A stretch of 64,000 nt of DNA from Pseudomonadota bacterium (lineage in GTDB: Bacteria; Pseudomonadota; Gammaproteobacteria; Xanthomonadales; Xanthomonadaceae), in contig JAFEBW010000036.1 of assembly GCA_018242445.1 (NCBI GenBank), positions 1-64,000 of the forward strand, read 5' to 3'. The number at the start of each line of letters is the position of its first letter. Within the stretch, counting starts at the first letter, position 1. Made by a program: the position numbers and the translations under genes. Shown here one piece after another: positions 53,742-62,104 of this stretch. The notes below the pieces were generated by a model. The model worked only from the letters and a program-made list of their open reading frames with translations, was not told the DNA's origin and did not search any database.

Positions 53742-56093
53742 TCACTGCAACTTCGTGGGCTTGCGGATCGGGTCGAGCGCGCGGAAGCGGCTGCCGTATT
53801 CGTCGGTCAGGCGGCGCGCGTCGTTGGGATCGCGGATCACGGTCGGCGTCACCAGCACCAGCACTTCCTGACGTTCGTTGGTCAGCCCCTTGGTGCCGAA
53901 CAGCGCACCGATGACCGGCAGGCGGCTGAGGTAAGGGATGCCGTTGCCGTTGACGCCATTGGTCTGCTTGATCAGGCCGGCGAGGACCACGGTCTCCCCG
54001 CTCTGCACCATCACCGAGGTTTTCAGGTCGCGGTTGTCCACGCTGATGTTGCCGGCGATGGTCGGGCCGCTGGTGCTGGGGCTGGAGATGGACTGGTCGA
54101 TGTCCATGAACACCATGCCGTTGCTGGATACGCGCGGCTTCACTTTCAGGCTCACGCCGGTCTGGCGGAACTGCACCTGGCTGTAGGTGTCGTTGGTCGT
54201 GCCGGTCGATCCGGTGCCCCCGGGCGGGGTGATCGTGCCGGCGCTGCCCAGCCCCGGCGAGAAGATCGTGCTGGCCACCGGGATCTGCGTGCCCGAATCG
54301 AAATCAGCCTCGACGTTGTTGCGCACCACCAGCGAGGGCGCCGACAGCACGCGCAGGTTGGTGACCTGGTCGAGCGCGCGCACCACCGCCAGCGCGCCGT
54401 GACCGAAGAAGGTGAACTGCGCACCGGGATTGTTCGGGTCGGTGTCGGGCAGGATGCTGCCGCCCAAGGTCTGCCAGCCCTTGCCCTTGACCACGGTGCC
54501 CGGCGCAAACGGCGGGATGGAGTTGCGGAAATACCAGCTCACGCCGTATTGCAGGTCGCCGGTGAGATTGACCTCGATCACCTGCGCCTCGATGTGCACC
54601 TGCAGGGGCATGGTGTCGAGGCGGTCGATCGCGCGACGGATGGATTCCCACTGTGCCGGGGTGGCGCGCACGAGGATGGAATTGCTGTCCTCCACCGAGG
54701 TGATGCTCACCCCGCTGCCGTCGCCCTGCGCGTTGCCGCCGCCGTTCATGCCGCCCGTGCGGCCGCCGAGCATGCCGCGCGCGCCGGACGCGGCGAACGC
54801 GCCGCCGCGACCGCCGCCGTAGTTGCCGCCCGTGCCGTCGTTGCCGCCGCCGGACAGCCCGGACGCCGCGGAGCCGAAGGTCTGCGCGGTCGATGGCACG
54901 CCGTTGTTCGTGCCGTAGTTGCTGATCTGCACCGGCGACAGGCCGGGCATGGTGGAAGGCGCCGGCGTGGAGGATTGCTCCTGCACCTGGATGCCGAACA
55001 GCGAGCCGATCTGGTTGGACAGGTCGGCGGCCTTGACGTTCTTCACCTCGTACACGTACAGCCGCGGGGTCTGCCCGTCGCCGGCGTCGAGGCGGTCGAT
55101 CCAGGTCTTGATCTCGTCGAGGTACTTCGGCTGCGGGGTGATCACCAGCACCGCGTTGATGCCCTCCAGCGGCATGAAGCGGAACATCCCGGCCACCGGG
55201 GTCTTGCTCTGCTCGCCGAACACCTTTTCCAGCGAGGCGACCATGTGGGTGGCGTCGGTCTCCTGCAGCGGGAACACGCCCACCGACATGCCGGCCAGCC
55301 AGTCCACGTCGAAGATCTGCACCGTGCGCAGGTAGTTCGCCAGCTCGTCGCGGGTGCCGGCCAGCACGATCAGGTTGCGCGCGGCATCCACGTTGACGAT
55401 GGCGCTGGGGCGCGCATAGGGCTTGAGCAGCTTCTCCATCTCGGTAGCCGAGATGTAGCGCAACGGCACCGCGCGCACCTCGTAGCCGCGCACGTTGCCG
55501 ATCGGCCCGGTGTGCGGGCCGAGGTTGCCCGAGAGGATCGCCTGATCGGCCGGCACGATGTTGTAGCGGCCATCGGCCCAGATCATGCGCGCGTTGTTCC
55601 AGCCCAGCACCATCTCCAGCAGCGACATCGCCTGGCTGGCGTTGACCGGGCTGGGCGTGGCCAGGGTCACCGTGCCCTGCACGCCCGGCGCGATCACGTA
55701 GTTCTTCTGCAACAGGTCGCCGAGGATGGCCTTGACCACCGCCTGCAAGGACTCGCCTTCGAAGTTGAAGGTGGTCTCGCCAGCCGGCTCGGCGGCACGG
55801 CCGGGCGCGGGCAGTGCCGCGGCGGGCGCGTTGATCAGTTCACCGGTGCCCGCATGCAGGGTGGGCGGCACCTTCGGCGGGGGCGAGGATTCGATCGACT
55901 TGCTGTCGTCGGCGATGCTCGATGCCGCCGGCGGCGGCAGGGTGGCGCTGCGATCCATGCGCGGCTGCGGCGCGGCGACGCAACCGGCGAGGAAGGTCAG
56001 GCAGGCCGCCAGCAGGGCGAGCCACCCCATCCCTGGCGTGCGCGGCCTTGCCGCGACATGGATGGACGGTGCGACGGCGGTCGAGTGTTTCAT
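53742..56093 (-). CDS. gspD: Type II secretion outer-membrane secretin GspD (XpsD-type lipoprotein)
   Basis: A 783-residue secretin. Unlike enteric GspD it begins with a lipoprotein signal (L-T-F-L-A-G-C, Cys38), as XpsD does. N-domains include T-T-F-N-F-E-G-E-S-L-Q-A-V-V-K-A-I-L-G-D-L and later V-P-L-R-Y-I-S-A and V-Y-E-V-K-N-V-K-A-A-D-L. A Gly/Asn-rich stretch (about 400-460) precedes the secretin core, with V-E-A-D-F-D-S-G-T-Q-I-P-V and the C-terminal V-P-Y-L-S-R-L-P-V-I-G-A-L-F-G-T-type block. It overlaps the GspN-like gene by ATGA. Last gene of the locus in transcription order. Confidence 0.95.
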   Translation of the reverse strand: MKHSTAVAPSIHVAARPRTPGMGWLALLAACLTFLAGCVAAPQPRMDRSATLPPPAASSIADDSKSIESSPPPKVPPTLHAGTGELINAPAAALPAPGRAAEPAGETTFNFEGESLQAVVKAILGDLLQKNYVIAPGVQGTVTLATPSPVNASQAMSLLEMVLGWNNARMIWADGRYNIVPADQAILSGNLGPHTGPIGNVRGYEVRAVPLRYISATEMEKLLKPYARPSAIVNVDAARNLIVLAGTRDELANYLRTVQIFDVDWLAGMSVGVFPLQETDATHMVASLEKVFGEQSKTPVAGMFRFMPLEGINAVLVITPQPKYLDEIKTWIDRLDAGDGQTPRLYVYEVKNVKAADLSNQIGSLFGIQVQEQSSTPAPSTMPGLSPVQISNYGTNNGVPSTAQTFGSAASGLSGGGNDGTGGNYGGGRGGAFAASGARGMLGGRTGGMNGGGNAQGDGSGVSITSVEDSNSILVRATPAQWESIRRAIDRLDTMPLQVHIEAQVIEVNLTGDLQYGVSWYFRNSIPPFAPGTVVKGKGWQTLGGSILPDTDPNNPGAQFTFFGHGALAVVRALDQVTNLRVLSAPSLVVRNNVEADFDSGTQIPVASTIFSPGLGSAGTITPPGGTGSTGTTNDTYSQVQFRQTGVSLKVKPRVSSNGMVFMDIDQSISSPSTSGPTIAGNISVDNRDLKTSVMVQSGETVVLAGLIKQTNGVNGNGIPYLSRLPVIGALFGTKGLTNERQEVLVLVTPTVIRDPNDARRLTDEYGSRFRALDPIRKPTKLQ

Positions 56094-56923
56094 GGATTGT
56101 TCCCGTTGTCCTGCGGTTGCGACGGCTGGGCCTGCTGGCGGCGCTCCTCGATGCGGCGGCGGATTTCTTCGGCCTGCTGCTGGGCGGCTTGACTGGCGCG
56201 GGTGGCCGCATCGGCTGCGGCCTGCCCCGGGTCGGCTGCGTTGGCATCCGTGCCCGCGTTGTCGTTGCCCGAGCCTGAATCGGCGGGCGCGGCGGCATCC
56301 GGAGGTGCCGCGCCATCCACCGGCGCGGCGGGTGCTCCCCGTTGCCCGCCGCCCGCCAGCCCCGCGGCCACCGCCTGCGGGGTCAGCCCCATGCGCGTGG
56401 GCTCCTCGCCGCCCTTGCCGTTGAACACGCGCAAATCGAGCGAAGCGTCGCCCTGGGAATCGCTGTGGAAGGTCGCCGAGCGCGGCGCGATGTCGATCAA
56501 CTTCCACGCGCTGTAAGCGCCGCCCAGCGGCTGGCCTTCGCGCACGCGCAGGCTTTGATGCGTCTTGGGATCCTGCACGATCGCCATCTTCAGGCTCGGG
56601 GTGATGATGACGCTGGTGAGGGTGGCGTCGAGCGGGTGGTCGTCGCCGCCGCCCTTGCCGGGCACGTGCGCGGCGGCCGGTTTGCGGTCCGGGAAGAACA
56701 ACGGATGGTTGTAGGCTTGCGCGTAACTGTCCAGCGGCCCCATCGTCGATCCGGTGGATGCGGCTGGCAGGCGCGGCAGCCGCGGCGCCAGCGACGGGTC
56801 GTCCGGCAGCGGCTTCCAGCGCCCGCCGAAGCCGGCCAGGGCGACCAGGGCGCAGGCCAGCGCCCAGCCGGCCACCGCCACCAGCAGCCACGACAGCGGT
56901 TCCAGCCGCGGCAGGCGGGTCAT
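56090..56923 (-). CDS. gspN: Type II secretion protein GspN (XpsN-type, GspC-like)
   Basis: A 277-residue inner-membrane protein. One membrane segment (L-L-V-A-V-A-G-W-A-L-A-C-A-L-V-A-L-A-G-F, about 13-32) precedes a periplasmic homology-region-like domain: N-H-P-L-F-F-P-D-R-K-P, then L-D-A-T-L-T-S-V-I-I-T-P-S-L-K-M-A-I-V-Q and G-Q-P-L-G-G-A-Y-S-A-W-K-L. A Gly/Ala/Asp-rich and Gln-rich low-complexity tail completes it. In Xanthomonas the locus has XpsN in place of a GspC and it contacts XpsD; the same is inferred here, as no gspC is present between gspE and gspD. ATGA overlaps on both sides. Confidence 0.85.
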   Translation of the reverse strand: MTRLPRLEPLSWLLVAVAGWALACALVALAGFGGRWKPLPDDPSLAPRLPRLPAASTGSTMGPLDSYAQAYNHPLFFPDRKPAAAHVPGKGGGDDHPLDATLTSVIITPSLKMAIVQDPKTHQSLRVREGQPLGGAYSAWKLIDIAPRSATFHSDSQGDASLDLRVFNGKGGEEPTRMGLTPQAVAAGLAGGGQRGAPAAPVDGAAPPDAAAPADSGSGNDNAGTDANAADPGQAAADAATRASQAAQQQAEEIRRRIEERRQQAQPSQPQDNGNNP

Positions 56924-57528
56924 GGCTTGCCGCCCCCCGGCCGCAGGTAGCCGTACAGGTCGAAGGAGATGTTCAGCGGCTGGCTGGTGTCGGTGGTGTC
57001 GTTCTGGGCGACGAAGGTGTGCTGGCTGAGGATGTTGAGGTTGTCCACGAACAGCTCCGGCCGGCCCGCCTCGAAGGCATGCAGCAGCGCGGAAAATTCG
57101 TTCATGCCGCACAGCAGGCGCACCTGCACCACCACCCGCGGATAGCGTTCGGCGGCACCGGCCCACGGCGTGGGGGTGCGCTGGACGATGGTGCAGGCGC
57201 TGTGGTCGGGGCTGACCTGGGCGATCTGCGACTCGATGCGCTGGGTCAGGTCGGCCTGCGCCAGTTCGACGCTGGCTTCGGACAGGAAGCCCGGATTGGC
57301 CGCCTCGCGCTCACGCACCTGCGCGAGGCGTTTTTCGATTTCGGGTTTCTGCGCGATGATCATGCGCAGGCGCAAGTCCTGATCGCGCAGTTGCTCGATC
57401 TGCGCGCCCATCGATTGCATCGGCGCGGCCCACCACCAGTGCAGGCCCAGCAGGTACGCCAGGGCCAGCACGAGCAACAGCAGGCCGATGGCGATGGGGC
57501 GCGATTGGGCCTTATCGGGAAGCTGCAT
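56920..57528 (-). CDS. gspM: Type II secretion protein GspM (XpsM)
   Basis: A 202-residue bitopic inner-membrane protein. A cytoplasmic start is followed by one membrane helix (A-I-G-L-L-L-L-V-L-A-L-A-Y-L-L-G-L, about 12-28), a helical coiled region, and a ferredoxin-like periplasmic domain with V-Q-V-R-L-L-C-G-M-N-E-F-S-A-L-L-H-A-F-E and F-V-D-N-L-N-I. GspM partners GspL in the inner-membrane platform. It overlaps gspL by 17 bases and gspN by 4. Confidence 0.88.
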   Translation of the reverse strand: MQLPDKAQSRPIAIGLLLLVLALAYLLGLHWWWAAPMQSMGAQIEQLRDQDLRLRMIIAQKPEIEKRLAQVREREAANPGFLSEASVELAQADLTQRIESQIAQVSPDHSACTIVQRTPTPWAGAAERYPRVVVQVRLLCGMNEFSALLHAFEAGRPELFVDNLNILSQHTFVAQNDTTDTSQPLNISFDLYGYLRPGGGKP

Positions 57529-58738
57529 GGCTTCCTCCCGATGCGGAAGCCGCCGCGGCAGGCGGTGCCGGCGGCGCGGCGGACACGAGGGTGGCGTTCA
57601 GGGTGAAGCGGTCGCGCTTGCTCGCCGCATCCGGCTGCACGCTGCCGGCCAGCGCCGGCGAACGCAGCAAGGGCGAGTCCTGCAGCTTGGCGACCAGACT
57701 CGCCGCATCGGTGCTCAGGCCGGTCAGGAAGATCTGGTTGTCCTGCTGGCTGAAGCGTTCGAGAAAGGTGGTGTCGGGCAGGCGCGAACTGACATCGGCC
57801 AGCACCGCCAGCATCGGCGGTTGCGCGGCGCGGTGGGCGGCGAGGAAATTCGCGCCCTCAGCGGCGTCCTTGAGCTGGCCGATCAGGGCGGTGACCTTGC
57901 GCGCCTGCGCGTGGCGCTGCTCCACCTGCGCATGCAGGCGGGTCACTTCGTCGCGACGGTTGTCGAGGATGCGGCCGAAGGCGAAACCCAGCGCGACCAG
58001 CGCGATCGCCGCCAAGCCCAGATGCAGCCACAGGCGGCGATGATCCGGCGGCCTGCGGCGCTCGGCGGGCAACAGGTTGCAGCGCAGCGGCACGCCCCCG
58101 GCATCGCAGGCATCCACCCCGCTCAGGCCTTCCGCCAGCGGGCCGAGCGCGGCCAGCGCGGCTTCGAGGCGATCCTTGGGCAGCACCACCAGTTCGACTT
58201 GCGCGGTCTTGTTGACCGCATCGACCGCGAGCACGCGGCAATCATAGGTGACCTGGTCGGCGCGGAAGGGCGTTTGCCGATCCAGCTCGAAACCGACCAC
58301 CGCGCGCAGGCGATCGCTCGCCGCGGCAGGCAGGGTGATCTTGCGCCGCAAGACCTGCCCGGCCGGCAGCAGCAGCCAGCGCGGCCGCTCCACCCGCCGC
58401 TCGCCGAGCCGCGCATCGATGCGCGAACGCAGCTCCTCGCGGCGATCGCGCTCGTCATCGGTCTGCGCCTCGCGCGCGAACGTGCCGATGTCGATGGCGC
58501 GGTCGCCTTCCTCCACCCGCAGTTCCAGCCCTTCGGCGGTCGGCACGTACAGCACGCGCGCGCGCGCCTGCGCAAACAAAGCGCGCCACGAGGCCGGCAA
58601 CAGCGTCGCCAGCTCACCGCCCCACCAGCCCAGGAATTGCTGCAAACCGCTGCCGGCATAACGCCCGCGCGCTTGCGCCAGCGGCGCGCCGAGGCGGCTG
58701 GCGAGCGATGCCGGCGGGTGTGCCGTGGTGGTTGCCAT
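57512..58738 (-). CDS. gspL: Type II secretion protein GspL (XpsL)
   Basis: A 408-residue protein from ATG 58738 (TGATG junction with gspK). The N-terminal cytoplasmic domain resembles an actin-like GspL/PilM fold (A-R-V-L-Y-V-P-T-A-E-G-L-E-L-R and V-G-F-E-L-D-R-Q-T-P-F-R-A-D-Q-V). A membrane helix lies at about 245-262 (L-G-L-A-A-I-A-L-V-A-L-G-F-A-F-G). A periplasmic PilN-like part (S-R-L-P-D-T-T-F-L-E-R-F) and an Ala/Pro tail follow. It recruits the GspE ATPase to the membrane. Confidence 0.88.
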   Translation of the reverse strand: MATTTAHPPASLASRLGAPLAQARGRYAGSGLQQFLGWWGGELATLLPASWRALFAQARARVLYVPTAEGLELRVEEGDRAIDIGTFAREAQTDDERDRREELRSRIDARLGERRVERPRWLLLPAGQVLRRKITLPAAASDRLRAVVGFELDRQTPFRADQVTYDCRVLAVDAVNKTAQVELVVLPKDRLEAALAALGPLAEGLSGVDACDAGGVPLRCNLLPAERRRPPDHRRLWLHLGLAAIALVALGFAFGRILDNRRDEVTRLHAQVEQRHAQARKVTALIGQLKDAAEGANFLAAHRAAQPPMLAVLADVSSRLPDTTFLERFSQQDNQIFLTGLSTDAASLVAKLQDSPLLRSPALAGSVQPDAASKRDRFTLNATLVSAAPPAPPAAAASASGGSHAASR

Positions 58739-59628
58739 CAAAACGAATCTCCCTGCCGCCATTGCAATGGCACGTACAACTGGCCGAACGGGCCGGGCTG
58801 CGATGCTCGCACGATAACATCCAGCGCGATGCTCGTGCCGTCCGGAAGCTTGGCCTGGCTTGAAATATCGTAAGTGCCGCTACCGGTTTGCGCCAGCAGA
58901 GGCTGGCCGCCGGGCAGCACCGGGCCGTTTCCGGGCGCGCCGGGCTGCCACCCCTGCCGCTGGGTGAGGAACTGGCCTGCGCCGTCGGCACTCATCCCCA
59001 GCGCTTGCAGCACCGGCCCCTGCGCGAACGCCGGGTTCGGGTCGCCACTGCCGTACACCGTCACGTACGGGCGCAGCTTCTCGTACAACGCCGGGTTCAT
59101 GCCCAGCACGCGCTGCAATTCGGAGATGGATTCGAAGGGTTTATTCTTCGGCCCGTAGGGCAATCCTGCGGCGCGGTATTCGGCCGATTCGGCGCCGCCG
59201 GGGGTGACCTGCTCGTCGGGGTCGCGGTAATCCACGATCGCCGCCGCCAGCGATTGCGCATCCGGATCGCGCAGGCCCACCGCCAGCAGCAGCCGGTGCA
59301 GCAGATCCGGCGAGGCGCTGTTGATCTCCACCTTGCCCGACTCGTCCACGACATGGATGACGACATTCGCGGTGCCCACTTGCAGCCCATAACTGCGCCC
59401 GTCCGGCACCCAGCGCCGATCCACGTCGGCGTATTGCAGGTGCAGGGCGGCGAATTCGATGCCCGCGCGCGCGGCCTGCCTGGCGATGACCGCCGAGTGC
59501 AACTGGTGCGCCTGCAAGGCCTCGATGCGCGAGGAGCGCGCGAACGCGCCGACCAGCGCGATCATTAGCACCAGCAGCCACAGCGCGAGGATCAGCGCCA
59601 CCCCGCGCTGGCGGGCCGATCCGATCAC
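58738..59628 (-). CDS. gspK: Type II secretion minor pseudopilin GspK (XpsK)
   Basis: A 296-residue protein. The GTG at 59628 overlaps the gspJ stop (GTGA) and sits right before the prepilin sequence R-Q-R-G-V-A-L-I-L-A-L-W-L-L-V-L-M. The processing site is followed by a non-Glu fifth residue, typical of GspK. Family features are the large insert, N-S-A-S-P-D-L-L-H-R-L and the helix-hairpin-helix-like V-D-Y-R-D-P-D-E block, then F-E-S-I-S-E-L-Q-R-V-L-G-M-N. It caps the pseudopilus tip with GspI and GspJ. Confidence 0.9.
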   Translation of the reverse strand: MIGSARQRGVALILALWLLVLMIALVGAFARSSRIEALQAHQLHSAVIARQAARAGIEFAALHLQYADVDRRWVPDGRSYGLQVGTANVVIHVVDESGKVEINSASPDLLHRLLLAVGLRDPDAQSLAAAIVDYRDPDEQVTPGGAESAEYRAAGLPYGPKNKPFESISELQRVLGMNPALYEKLRPYVTVYGSGDPNPAFAQGPVLQALGMSADGAGQFLTQRQGWQPGAPGNGPVLPGGQPLLAQTGSGTYDISSQAKLPDGTSIALDVIVRASQPGPFGQLYVPLQWRQGDSF

Positions 59629-60380
59629 GGCGCGACGCCCGCATGCATGCGCATGCCGTCGTCGGGGCGCGCCTGCGCCAGGCCCAGCGGCAGGGCGACG
59701 GCGAACGACGGCCACGGCAGCGCGCCATCCTTGAAGCGCAGCACGATGCGCACCTGCATCGGCAGTTGCGCGGGCCGATCCCAAACGCTCGACCACGGAC
59801 CGATGGCGGCGTCGGGGCCGAGACCGCGGTATTCGAAGTGCGCCTGCGCGATGCCGTCGAGCAGTTCCTCCGGCGGTCGCTGCAGATCGCTCGCCAGCGG
59901 CTTCTCATCGACCAGCATCGCGTAACCGAATTGCAGGCGGGTGCCGTCGCTGCCAGGCACGAGGCGCAGGCTCACCACGTACGGGCCGCCGCGCGACATG
60001 TAACCGGGCATCGGCGCGACGAAGCGCATGGAGTCGGGCTGGCCCTCGAACCACGCGACGAGCTGGCCGTCGCCCTGGCGTTCGAGCACCATCGGCTGCG
60101 CGGCATGCAGCACGCGATACAGCACGCCCTGCACTGCGCGCAGGTGCTCGTTGCGTTCGGCCGCGGCCTGCGCACGCTGCACCGAACCTGCGGCGGTGTG
60201 CAGGCTGGCGAAGGCGATCGACAAGCCCAGCGCGAGCAGCACCGTGGCCAGCAGCACTTCGATCAACGTGAAGCCGTGCTGAGAGCGGGGAATGGGGGAC
60301 GGAGCATGGGGAATGGCAGAGCGTGCGACAGCGGGCACATCGTTGCGCGCACACGACATCGGCGTCCGTGGACAGCTCAT
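59625..60380 (-). CDS. gspJ: Type II secretion minor pseudopilin GspJ (XpsJ)
   Basis: A 251-residue protein. ATG 60380 overlaps the gspI stop (ATGA). The cleavage motif H-G-F-T-L-I-E-V-L-L-A is preceded by an unusually long leader of about 35 residues. Its last part (I-P-H-A-P-S-P-I-P-R-S-Q) comes from a purine-rich repeat. A later ATG (about 60359) could shorten it. The mature protein is the hydrophobic pilin helix followed by a beta domain with E-R-Q-G-D-G-Q-L-V-A-W-F. Confidence 0.87.
   Translation of the reverse strand: MSCPRTPMSCARNDVPAVARSAIPHAPSPIPRSQHGFTLIEVLLATVLLALGLSIAFASLHTAAGSVQRAQAAAERNEHLRAVQGVLYRVLHAAQPMVLERQGDGQLVAWFEGQPDSMRFVAPMPGYMSRGGPYVVSLRLVPGSDGTRLQFGYAMLVDEKPLASDLQRPPEELLDGIAQAHFEYRGLGPDAAIGPWSSVWDRPAQLPMQVRIVLRFKDGALPWPSFAVALPLGLAQARPDDGMRMHAGVAP
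60281..60320. repeat. Purine-rich repeat (family C) in the gspJ leader
   Basis: GAGAGCGGGGAATGGGGGAC and GGAGCATGGGGAATGG-type units lie directly before the GFTLIEV codons of gspJ. They are translated as S-P-I-P-R-S-Q. An equivalent copy precedes the same codons in gspI. Confidence 0.7.
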
Positions 60381-61177
60381 GGCGTGGCCACCTGCGGCGG
60401 GAGGTAGGCGCGCAGGGTCTGCACATGCAGCACGTCGCCGCTCGCGCCGCCGTTCCACGTCATCAACAGATCCACGTCGAGCAACTGGTTTTCCCCGGCG
60501 GCATCGGTCGTGATCGGCGCGATGCCGCCCGGCGGCGGCGACGGCGGCGGCAGCGGATGCACGCGCACGTCCAGCGTCCAGCGGTAGCGGCCGTTCTCGA
60601 ACTGGCCCTGCGTGCGCCCGGGTTGCAGGCGGGCAGCGGCACCCAGTTCGTCCAGCAAGCCTTCGGCGTACAGGCTGGCGCGGGTGGAATCCGAGGCGGT
60701 GGCGACCGCATGCACCCCGCCGGAAAGGATCGACAGCAGCAGGCCGATGCCGATGGCGAGCAGGCTGAAGGCGATCAGCACTTCCAGCAGGGTGAAGCCG
60801 CTTTGGGAACGGGGAACGGGGGACAGGGAACGGGGAGCGGGATTGCACAGGCAGGATGTTGGCGTCAACGACGGCACCGGCCCACAGAACGCAGCCCAGG
60901 AGTGATCCGTCAATCGGGATGGAATCCCTTCCCCCGCGCGCGGGGGGTGAGAGGTCGCGATTAGGCGGCATTGCCGCCTGCGACCACGAACGCCCACCGG
61001 CGGTGCCGGTGGGCCGGACGGGTCAGGGTGGGGGGAGATGCCAACAGATGCTCGAGAAGTCCCTCGCGAGTCCTTGCCCCCATCCCAACCTTCCCCCGCA
61101 AGCGGGGGAAGGAGCCTATTACGGGCTCTCCGAAATAGTGGTTTCAAGGTTGGCGTTATGGGAGCCAAGCGTTTCAT
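60377..61177 (-). CDS. gspI: Type II secretion minor pseudopilin GspI (XpsI) with repeat-invaded leader
   Basis: The conserved junction places the start at ATG 61177, overlapping the gspH stop by ATGA, giving 266 residues. The pilin motif S-G-F-T-L-L-E-V-L-I-A-F appears only about 132 residues in, whereas GspI leaders are normally under 15. The extra part is translated from family B repeat R4 (60927-61114) and family C repeat (60803-60844), which keep the frame open. Candidate internal starts after the element include a GTG at 60877, which would leave a leader of about 30. The mature pseudopilin itself is complete. Either the message uses the internal start or the peptidase tolerates a very long leader. 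Confidence 0.82.
   Translation of the reverse strand: MKRLAPITPTLKPLFRRARNRLLPPLAGEGWDGGKDSRGTSRASVGISPHPDPSGPPAPPVGVRGRRRQCRLIATSHPPRAGEGIPSRLTDHSWAAFCGPVPSLTPTSCLCNPAPRSLSPVPRSQSGFTLLEVLIAFSLLAIGIGLLLSILSGGVHAVATASDSTRASLYAEGLLDELGAAARLQPGRTQGQFENGRYRWTLDVRVHPLPPPSPPPGGIAPITTDAAGENQLLDVDLLMTWNGGASGDVLHVQTLRAYLPPQVATP
60803..60844. repeat. Purine-rich repeat (family C) in the gspI leader
   Basis: GGGAACGGGGAACGGGGGAC and CAGGGAACGGGGAGCGGG lie just before the GFTLLEV codons of gspI. They are translated as P-A-P-R-S-L-S-P-V-P-R-S-Q, closely matching the gspJ leader. Confidence 0.75.
60927..61114. repeat. Composite palindromic repeat (family B), copy R4, with swapped hairpins
   Basis: The element has the same end-boxes as R1-R3 (CCCCCGCGCGCGGGGGG left, CCCCCGCAAGCGGGGGAAGG right) and the shared ACGAACGCCC...GGACGGG backbone. 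The ACGAACTGCC hairpin is replaced by a different one (GGTCGC...GCGACC with inner GGCGGC/GCCGCC, 60953-60985), and a second palindrome, CCCACCGGC-ggt-GCCGGTGGG, is inserted at 60993-61013. It lies within gspI. Confidence 0.85.
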
Positions 61178-61653
61178 GGCCGCGCATCCGGCAGGCGGTC
61201 GGCGCTGACCTCGCCGGTCAGCCAGCGCACGTCCACGCGCCAGCCCACGCCCCGAGTGCGCAGGCTGATGCGTCCGCCGGTGGACGAGCCATCGGGAAAG
61301 AACCGGATCGCGGCCTCGCGGGCCGAAGTCTGTTCCTCGCGCACCGCATCGAAGGTCACCTGCACGTCTTTGGGCAATTTGCCGTGGTGGTCGGCGGCAT
61401 TCCACGCGCCGTCGCCGACATCCATCGCGAACACCTGCGATTGCCCGCTGACCAGCGCGCGGGTGCGCGCGTATTTCAGTTCGGTCGCCACGTCCTGCAC
61501 CGCCGCGCGCAACTGCCGGCCCTGCCGTCCCACGCCCAGCAGGCCGGCCACCAGCGACACCGCCACGGCGATCAGCACGATCACCATGATCAGTTCCAGC
61601 AGGGTGAAGCCGCGGGCTGTGCGCGCAGGAACGAGCGCCGGCGGCGAGCGCAT
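61174..61653 (-). CDS. gspH: Type II secretion minor pseudopilin GspH (XpsH)
   Basis: A 159-residue protein from ATG 61653, with a short leader and the cleavage motif R-G-F-T-L-L-E-L-I-M-V-I-V-L-I-A (Glu at mature +5). An ATG 14 codons earlier would lie inside gspG. The globular part has L-R-A-A-V-Q-D-V-A-T-E-L-K-Y-A-R-T-R-A, the usual GspH helix, and a late F-F-P-D-G-S-S-T-G-G. Ends in ATGA with gspI. Confidence 0.9.
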   Translation of the reverse strand: MRSPPALVPARTARGFTLLELIMVIVLIAVAVSLVAGLLGVGRQGRQLRAAVQDVATELKYARTRALVSGQSQVFAMDVGDGAWNAADHHGKLPKDVQVTFDAVREEQTSAREAAIRFFPDGSSTGGRISLRTRGVGWRVDVRWLTGEVSADRLPDARP

Positions 61654-61663
61654 CGGCGCGCGC

Positions 61664-62104
61664 CTACTGGTGGTGGATGTCCTGATCCACGCCATCGCCG
61701 CCCGGCTTGCCGTCGCGGCCGTAGCTGATCAGGTCGTAGGGGCCGCTCTCGCCGGGCACCTTGTACACCAGCGGGTTGTTCCACGGATCCTTCAGATCCT
61801 TTTCCTTGGCGTAGGGGCCGAGCCAGCCGTTGACGCCGCCGGGCGCGGTGACCAGCGCCTCGAGGTTGGGCGGCAGGTTGCCGGTGTCGCTCTGGTACTG
61901 CTCGATCTTGCTGGCGATGGTGTCCACCTGCGTCTGTGCGAGGTGGTACTTGGCCTGGTCGGAAGCGCCGAAGATGCGCGCGCCGATCAGGCCCACGATC
62001 ACCCCGATCAGCACGATCACGATCATGATTTCCAGCAGCGAGAAGCCGCGCTGGGCAAGCGGCAGGGAGCGGGCACGGCGAACGGGCATCGGCATCATCG
62101 GCAT
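61664..62104 (-). CDS. gspG: Type II secretion major pseudopilin GspG (XpsG)
   Basis: A 146-residue protein; the ATG at 62104 shares one base with the gspF stop (TGATG). Cleavage motif R-G-F-S-L-L-E-I-M-I-V-I-V-L-I-G after a short basic leader. The GspG core Y-Q-S-D-T-G-N-L-P-P-N-L-E-A-L-V follows, then D-P-W-N-N-P-L-V-Y-K-V-P-G and the calcium-site-like S-Y-G-R-D-G-K-P-G-G-D-G. It forms the shaft of the pseudopilus. Confidence 0.95.
   Translation of the reverse strand: MPMMPMPVRRARSLPLAQRGFSLLEIMIVIVLIGVIVGLIGARIFGASDQAKYHLAQTQVDTIASKIEQYQSDTGNLPPNLEALVTAPGGVNGWLGPYAKEKDLKDPWNNPLVYKVPGESGPYDLISYGRDGKPGGDGVDQDIHHQ

Noticed and set aside
52812..56192. 1126-codon open frame on the plus strand opposite the glycosyltransferase and gspD
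   Set aside because: It has no recognisable domains, is rich in His/Arg/Gly as expected for antisense of high-GC genes, and the opposite strand carries clear secretin and GT2 motifs.
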